Made by a program: the position numbers and the translations under genes. The notes under the pieces were generated by a model that saw only the letters and a program-made list of their open reading frames with translations, was not told where the DNA came from and did not search any database. Shown piece by piece: positions 7,293 to 10,492 of a stretch of DNA of 10,492 nt. Every line of letters starts with the position of its first letter. The first letter of the stretch is position 1. This DNA comes from an uncultured Oscillospiraceae bacterium (lineage in GTDB: Bacteria > Bacillota > Clostridia > Oscillospirales > Oscillospiraceae): NCBI GenBank assembly GCA_900763995.1, contig CAAFMK010000086.1, forward strand, positions 1 to 10,492, written 5' to 3'.

Positions 7293-7321
7293 ATTTTAAA
7301 GGAAATCTCTTTCAGTGTCAA
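7293..7321 (-). promoter_or_regulatory. Promoter of the antiporter gene
   Basis: On the minus strand a perfect -35 TTGACA (7321-7316) is followed after 17 nt by TAAAAT (7298-7293), a near-consensus sigma-70/SigA pair. Transcription would start near 7286, giving a leader of about 230 nt before the antiporter ATG at 7057. The promoter lies between the dfx terminator and the MITE-like segment. Confidence 0.8.
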
Positions 7322-7345
7322 TGATTTTACACAGCACCTCTGGCA

Positions 7346-7385
7346 TAAAAAAGAACGATGGAAGGCACATAGACCCTCCATCGTT
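7346..7385 (-). terminator. Intrinsic terminator of dfx
   Basis: On the minus strand AACGATGGA pairs with TCCATCGTT (9 bp plus inner GG/CC pairs) and is followed by CTTTTTTA, a proper U-tract. It lies 53 nt beyond the desulfoferrodoxin stop. It separates dfx from the antiporter unit. Confidence 0.88.
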
Positions 7386-7438
7386 GTTTCACTGCTGCTT
7401 CCCTACAGCGGCTGTAAAATATGCCTCTTTATAGTATA

Positions 7439-7807
7439 TCAGGCCTTCCACAGTCCGTGGAGATTGCAGAACTCATAGGCGGCAACCAGCTCATCGCCCT
7501 CAGCAAGTGCGAACACAGCCTTGGGCTTCTCACCGGGCTGGAGATACTTGATCTGGCTGCCCTGTTTGGTCTCGATGGCAATAAACTCAATAAAGTGCTC
7601 AGCCAGCATGGGATGCTCCACAGAGCCGACCTCAACACACACCTGGCTGCCCTGTGCTGACACAACAGGGATATGCTTCTCGGTGGCACCATCACTGGTA
7701 CCAGGAGCCAGCTCGGTCATCTTCTGTCCGCAGCACATAACGGGCACACCAGCGGAGTGGGCAAAGGTAATGATATTGCCACAGTGATCACAGCGATAGA
7801 ACTTCAT
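7439..7807 (-). CDS. dfx: Desulfoferrodoxin (superoxide reductase)
   Basis: This cytoplasmic non-haem iron protein reduces superoxide to hydrogen peroxide without making oxygen, a typical oxidative-stress defence of anaerobes. It has 122 residues, the normal two-domain size. The N-terminal desulforedoxin-like domain has the Fe(Cys)4 ligands C6, C9, C25 and C26 (CDHC ... CC). The catalytic domain shows the His4-Cys iron site: H45 in EKHIPVV (with the conserved E43 and K44), H65 and H71 in HPMLAEHFIEF, and C114 and H117 in CNLHGLW. All key residues are present. The ATG at 7807 has GAGG 11 nt upstream. It has its own promoter and terminator, so it is probably monocistronic. No rubredoxin gene lies next to it. 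Confidence 0.97.
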   Translation of the reverse strand: MKFYRCDHCGNIITFAHSAGVPVMCCGQKMTELAPGTSDGATEKHIPVVSAQGSQVCVEVGSVEHPMLAEHFIEFIAIETKQGSQIKYLQPGEKPKAVFALAEGDELVAAYEFCNLHGLWKA

Positions 7808-7853
7808 ATGGGATTACACCTCGTTACAATATAATTTTGGGCTAACTGTCCTT

Positions 7854-7882
7854 ATTATAATGCCCATTTACCTCCCAGGCAA
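7854..7882 (-). promoter_or_regulatory. Promoter of dfx
   Basis: On the minus strand TTGCCT (7882-7877), a 17-nt spacer and a perfect TATAAT (7859-7854) form a good SigA promoter. Transcription would begin near 7847, about 40 nt before the dfx ATG. Confidence 0.8.
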
Positions 7883-7919
7883 GAGAATAAGATAAATTCA
7901 AAAATTTTTCAAAAAAGAC

Positions 7920-7947
7920 TTGACTATCCTAAAAAACCTGATATAAT
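7920..7947 (+). promoter_or_regulatory. Promoter of tRNA-Ser
   Basis: TTGACT (7920-7925), a 16-nt spacer and TATAAT (7942-7947) lie about 38 nt before the mature tRNA end. It diverges from the dfx promoter, with only about 37 nt between the two -35 boxes. Confidence 0.8.
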
Positions 7948-7984
7948 TCAGTTTGCTGTTTCGATGACCTGAACAGCGGTACTT

Positions 7985-8075
7985 GGAGTAGTATCGAAGT
8001 GGTCATAACGAGCACGATTGGAAATCGTGTAGCCGCTAAAACGGCTCGAGGGTTCGAATCCCTCCTACTCCGCCA
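7985..8075 (+). tRNA. tRNA-Ser (anticodon GGA)
   Basis: The acceptor strands GGAGTAG (7985-7991) and CTACTCC (8065-8071) pair fully, followed by discriminator G and an encoded CCA (8073-8075). The anticodon stem CACGA/TCGTG holds the loop TTGGAAA, so the anticodon is GGA (8020-8022), reading UCC and UCU. A long variable arm (GCCG...CGGC, near 8032-8046), as in class II tRNAs, confirms serine. The T arm GAGGG-TTCGAAT-CCCTC is intact. Confidence 0.97.
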
Positions 8076-8076
8076 T

Positions 8077-8112
8077 GTGGTCGCAAGTGTATCGCTTGCG
8101 ACCACTTTTATT
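8077..8112 (+). terminator. Terminator after tRNA-Ser
   Basis: GTGGTCGCAAG (8077-8087) pairs with CTTGCGACCAC (8095-8105) around a 7-nt loop and is followed by TTTTATT. It starts one base after the tRNA CCA end. It also lies ahead of tatD, for which I see no separate strong promoter; read-through or a weak promoter must supply tatD. Confidence 0.88.
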
Positions 8113-8146
8113 CTTAAAAACGCTGTTTAGAAGGAGGCATCCTCTT

Positions 8147-8917
8147 ATGCGTGTATTTGATACCCACGCCCACTACGACGCGGAGGCCTTTCACCCAGAC
8201 CGGCTGGAGCTGCTGGCCTCCATGCCAGAGCATGGGGTGGAGCTGATTGTCAATCCGGGCTGTGATCTGGAGAGTTCCCAAAAGGCTGTGGCGCTGGCCG
8301 AGCAGTTTCCCTTTGTCTATGCCGCTGTTGGGTTCCACCCATCTGACTGTGGCAGCTGGAATGAGGACAGCCTGTCCCAGCTGCGCGCCCTGTCTGCCCA
8401 CCCGAAGGTGCGGGCCATTGGAGAGATCGGTCTGGACTACTACTGGGAGGACAATCCCCCCAAGGAGATCCAACACCAGGTGTTCCACCAGCAGATGGAG
8501 CTGGCCCAGGAGCAGAAGCTCCCCGTCATCATCCACGACCGGGAGGCCCACCACGACTGTCTGGAGGTGGTCAAGGCCCACCCCCAGGTACATGGGGTAT
8601 ACCACTGCTATTCCGGCAGTCTGGAGGACGCTAAGACCCTGGTCAAACTGGGGTGGATGCTGTCCTTTACTGGGGTCGTCACCTTTAAAAACGCCAGAAA
8701 GTCCCTGGAGGTGCTCCAGTGGATGCCTATGGAGCATATTATGATCGAGACAGACTCCCCCTATCTGACCCCAGAGCCCTTCCGGGGAAAGCGGAATGAC
8801 TCCAGCAAGGTCTATCGGGTGGCGGAGACCATCGCACAGGTCAAGGGACTCGATCCGGATGAGGTGGCCCGCATCACCCTGGAAAATGGGAAGCGGTTTT
8901 TCTCCATTGAGGGTTGA
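8147..8917 (+). CDS. tatD: TatD family metal-dependent hydrolase (DNase)
   Basis: This is a TIM-barrel metallohydrolase of 256 residues, the usual TatD length. The family is linked to 3'-5' DNase activity on damaged or fragmented DNA and to quality control; the exact substrate here is not shown. Metal ligands are visible: H7 and H9 in DTHAHYD, E93 in IGEIGLDYYW, H130 in VIIHDREAH, H153 in YHCYSGS and D203 in ETDSPYL. The tail PEPFRGKRNDSSKV is also typical. The ATG at 8147 has AAGGAGG with 9 nt spacing; an in-frame ATG at 8075 falls in the tRNA CCA end and terminator and is not the start. The radical SAM gene follows 14 nt after the stop, so the two are probably cotranscribed. Confidence 0.96.
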   Translation: MRVFDTHAHYDAEAFHPDRLELLASMPEHGVELIVNPGCDLESSQKAVALAEQFPFVYAAVGFHPSDCGSWNEDSLSQLRALSAHPKVRAIGEIGLDYYWEDNPPKEIQHQVFHQQMELAQEQKLPVIIHDREAHHDCLEVVKAHPQVHGVYHCYSGSLEDAKTLVKLGWMLSFTGVVTFKNARKSLEVLQWMPMEHIMIETDSPYLTPEPFRGKRNDSSKVYRVAETIAQVKGLDPDEVARITLENGKRFFSIEG

Positions 8918-8931
8918 AAGGAAGGGATTTT

Positions 8932-9552
8932 ATGACCATTACCTATGAGTATGAGGGCGCACTGTATGTAAACCTGACCAATCGCTGTAACTGCGCCTGT
9001 GAGTTTTGCCTGCGGCAGGGGGAGGCACAGGGCTCGATCTACACAGAAAATTCCCTCTGGCTGGAGCATGAGCCCACCCGGGCGGAGGCCATGGACAGCT
9101 TTCTCAGCCGGGACATTCCATCCTATCGGGAAATTGTCTTTTGCGGCTATGGGGAGCCCACCTATCGGCTGGACGATATTTTGTGGCTGGTGGATCAGCT
9201 CAAAGAACGCTTTGGGAAGGAACTGCCCCCTGTGCGCATCAATACCAATGGACACGCCAATCTCATTCACAACCGCAATGTGTGCCCTGAGCTGAAGGGG
9301 CGCATTGACACCTTGTCCATCTCCCTCAATTCGGACAACGCCGATGATTATACAGCACTGTGTCACCCCGCCCAGGGGGAGGTGGCCTATCAGGCCATGC
9401 TGGACTTTGCCAAAGAGTCCGCTGCCTATGTGCCCCATGTGGTGATGACCATCGTAGACAAGGATAAGACGAAGGAAGAGATCGAACACTGCAAACAGAT
9501 CGCCAAGGAGCTGGGGGTACAGCTCCGCATCCGCAGCTTTATTGACTCATAA
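8932..9552 (+). CDS. TatD-associated radical SAM protein
   Basis: This small radical SAM enzyme has 206 residues and fits the lineage found next to tatD (TIGRFAM 'TatD-linked radical SAM', TIGR04038). The 4Fe-4S cluster motif is C19-x3-C23-x2-C26 (NRCNCACEFC, with an extra Cys at 21). A GGE-like SAM motif, FCGYGEPT, and RINTNGHANL follow, then SISLNSD, all as expected for a partial (beta/alpha)6 radical SAM core. There is no C-terminal SPASM-type cluster domain, so it is a minimal enzyme. Its substrate is unknown in the family; genome linkage suggests a job with TatD. The ATG at 8932 has AGGAAGGG close upstream; a TTG at 8914 overlapping the tatD stop is a poorer start. A hairpin follows the stop. 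Confidence 0.93.
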   Translation: MTITYEYEGALYVNLTNRCNCACEFCLRQGEAQGSIYTENSLWLEHEPTRAEAMDSFLSRDIPSYREIVFCGYGEPTYRLDDILWLVDQLKERFGKELPPVRINTNGHANLIHNRNVCPELKGRIDTLSISLNSDNADDYTALCHPAQGEVAYQAMLDFAKESAAYVPHVVMTIVDKDKTKEEIEHCKQIAKELGVQLRIRSFIDS

Positions 9553-9559
9553 TGAAATG

Positions 9560-9602
9560 ATTTGGGCAATGCCGCAGTATGATTGTGCGGCATTGCCCAA
9601 AT
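9560..9602 (+). terminator. Perfect hairpin after the radical SAM gene
   Basis: TTTGGGCAATGCCGCA (9561-9576) pairs with 9586-9601 over 16 bp, extendable by one A-T pair, with a 9-nt loop. It begins 8 nt after the radical SAM stop and probably ends or stabilises that transcript. The downstream U-run is only TTT, so termination may be partial. The arm sequence closely resembles the ends of the repeat at 7103-7270, so it may be a compact copy of the same repeat family. Confidence 0.7.
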
Positions 9603-9630
9603 TTGATACAAAAAGTTCACAACTGATCGT

Positions 9631-9653
9631 ATGGGATTGTGATATAATCCCAT
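9631..9653 (+). promoter_or_regulatory. Extended -10 promoter with overlapping inverted repeat
   Basis: TATAAT (9643-9648) preceded by TG-A forms an extended -10 element, which can work with the poor -35 region seen here. An inverted repeat, ATGGGATT (9631-9638) and AATCCCAT (9646-9653) with a 7-nt centre, covers the -10 box. Transcription would start near 9655, about 30 nt before the TIM-barrel ATG. The repeat is placed as a repressor operator would be; no regulator gene is nearby. Confidence 0.6.
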
Positions 9654-9685
9654 CATCCTATATCAAATGGGAAAGGAGCGATGTT

Positions 9686-10366
9686 ATGAAGCAGATCCCT
9701 ACATACAGCGGAACCCTGCGCAGCCATCAGCTGGATGTGCCCCGCTGTATCTCAGAGTGCAGCGGCATCCGTATTTTTGGCCGTCGCATCAAGTCTCTTG
9801 TATTTAGTACAGATGTGGCTATCATTAAAAACATCAATGCAGATGCCATTATTGCGGTCTATCCCTTTACCCCCCAGCCGGTCATTACCCAGTCCATTAT
9901 TTCCGTGGCCGATGTGCCGGTGTTTACCGGGGTGGGGGGTGGCATGACCAATGGTGCCCGCTCAGTTCGTCTGGCAGAGTATGCAGAGCACCAGGGGGCC
10001 TATGGTGTGGTGGTCAATTCTCCCATTGCGGATGAGACTATTATGCAGATCAAAGAGGTTGTGGACATCCCCATTGTGGCCACCATTGTCTCCCCAAAGC
10101 AGGATGTGGCCAAGCGGATCGCCGCCGGGGCGGATATTCTCAATTTGTCTGGGGCCGGCCAGACACCCCAGCTTGTGGATGCAGTCCGTCAGAAATTTCC
10201 GGATATTCCCATCATTGCCACAGGAGGCCCCACTGAGGAGGACATCCTGCGCACCATCCGGGCTGGAGCCAATGCCATCACCTATACACCGCCCACACCT
10301 GGGCAGCTGTTTGCCGGGCGGATGCATGAGTATCGCACGCACTTCCACCAGGGGGAGGATGGATGA
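9686..10366 (+). CDS. Conserved TIM-barrel-like protein of unknown function
   Basis: I do not recognise a proven function. The 226-residue product alternates beta strands and helices as in a (beta/alpha)8 barrel. Glycine-rich turns that often bind phosphate are present: GVGGGMTNG (82-90), AGADILNLSGAG (147-158), and IIATGGPTEEDI followed by AGANAITYTPP (176-203). This resembles the ThiG/NanE/HisF style of phosphate-binding barrels, but no catalytic residue set can be assigned. The N-terminus has a possible pair of Cys (C21, C25; CISEC). Homologues in Clostridia are, as far as I recall, labelled only 'hydrolase' or unknown. The ATG at 9686 has AAAGGAG with 7 nt spacing; an in-frame ATG at 9542 overlaps the radical SAM gene and the hairpin and is rejected. 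It has its own promoter, so it is probably a single-gene unit. Confidence 0.82.
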   Translation: MKQIPTYSGTLRSHQLDVPRCISECSGIRIFGRRIKSLVFSTDVAIIKNINADAIIAVYPFTPQPVITQSIISVADVPVFTGVGGGMTNGARSVRLAEYAEHQGAYGVVVNSPIADETIMQIKEVVDIPIVATIVSPKQDVAKRIAAGADILNLSGAGQTPQLVDAVRQKFPDIPIIATGGPTEEDILRTIRAGANAITYTPPTPGQLFAGRMHEYRTHFHQGEDG

Positions 10367-10377
10367 TCCATCCTCCC
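10353..10377 (+). terminator. Hairpin overlapping the TIM-barrel gene end
   Basis: GGGAGGATGGA (10353-10363) pairs perfectly with TCCATCCTCCC (10367-10377), and the 3-nt loop is exactly the stop codon TGA. It is followed by AAAAATTTTTT, so the T-run starts five bases late. It most likely acts as the terminator, though the tail is unusual. Confidence 0.65.
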
Positions 10378-10408
10378 AAAAATTTTTTAAAAAAATAGTT
10401 TTTTCCTG

Positions 10409-10437
10409 TTGACATTTGGAGGCAAATCGGATATACT
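10409..10437 (+). promoter_or_regulatory. Promoter of the tRNA at the right edge
   Basis: A perfect -35 TTGACA (10409-10414), a 17-nt spacer and TATACT (10432-10437) lie about 30 nt before the tRNA. This is the strongest plus-strand promoter in the window. Confidence 0.85.
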
Positions 10438-10466
10438 AACCCTTGCCCTGCTTCGGTAGGTGATAT

Positions 10467-10492
10467 GGCGGCATAGCTCAGTTGGCTAGAGC
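10467..10492 (+). tRNA. 5' part of a tRNA, cut by the window end (possibly tRNA-Met)
   Basis: Bases 10467-10473 give a 7-nt acceptor strand GGCGGCA, then the T8-A9 pair of positions, then a D arm with stem GCTC/GAGC and loop AGTTGGCTA. This is a standard tRNA 5' half. The anticodon lies outside the window. The acceptor and D-arm sequence resembles clostridial elongator tRNA-Met as I recall it, but the isotype is a guess. Confidence 0.85.

Noticed and set aside
7800..7890. PerR/Fur-like operator at the dfx promoter
   Set aside because: The TTATTATAATG sequence is explained by the -10 box; no full 7-1-7 dyad is present.
8075..8146. Earlier tatD start at 8075
   Set aside because: The ATG overlaps the tRNA CCA end and the frame crosses the tRNA terminator; the HxH motif fits a start at 8147.
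1..10492. CRISPR array, prophage, transposase gene or defence system
   Set aside because: No regularly spaced repeats, phage-type genes, transposase motifs or defence domains were found on either strand.

Overview
The window looks like chromosome of a moderately GC-rich Firmicute of class Clostridia, probably an Oscillospiraceae-type gut anaerobe. The evidence is a dgt-dnaG-rpoD cluster, strong GGAGG ribosome binding sites, a desulfoferrodoxin (oxygen defence of anaerobes), a TatD gene paired with its linked radical SAM gene, and protein sequences of clostridial type. The genus cannot be fixed from the sequence alone.

Left part, minus strand, read from right to left: desulfoferrodoxin (7807-7439), an NhaC-family antiporter (7057-5729), a secreted lipoprotein nuclease (5580-4714), dGTPase (4554-3550), DNA primase (3455-1689) and the primary sigma factor (1692-370). 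The last three form a 'macromolecular synthesis' cluster: dGTP control, replication priming and housekeeping transcription. dnaG and rpoD overlap by 4 bases, and the cluster is closed by a perfect 18-bp hairpin at 298-340. Bases 1-297 hold no convincing intact gene, only a decayed or accidental minus-strand frame.

Right part, plus strand: a promoter, tRNA-Ser(GGA) and its terminator; then tatD and the TatD-associated radical SAM gene as a two-gene unit; then a separately promoted TIM-barrel protein of unknown function; then a promoter and the first 26 bases of another tRNA cut by the window end. The dfx promoter (leftward) and the tRNA-Ser promoter (rightward) diverge from about 7854-7947.

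The most interesting non-coding signal is a family of related arms of the type TTTRGGCAAYRCCGCA. A 168-nt MITE-like segment with imperfect terminal inverted repeats (7103-7270) lies in the long leader of the antiporter gene. A compact perfect hairpin built from the same arm sequence (9561-9601) follows the radical SAM gene. Other notable signals are an inverted repeat over the -10 box of the TIM-barrel gene, and a terminator-like hairpin whose loop is exactly that gene's stop codon. I see no CRISPR array, prophage, insertion sequence transposase or obvious new defence system; most of the window is core genome.
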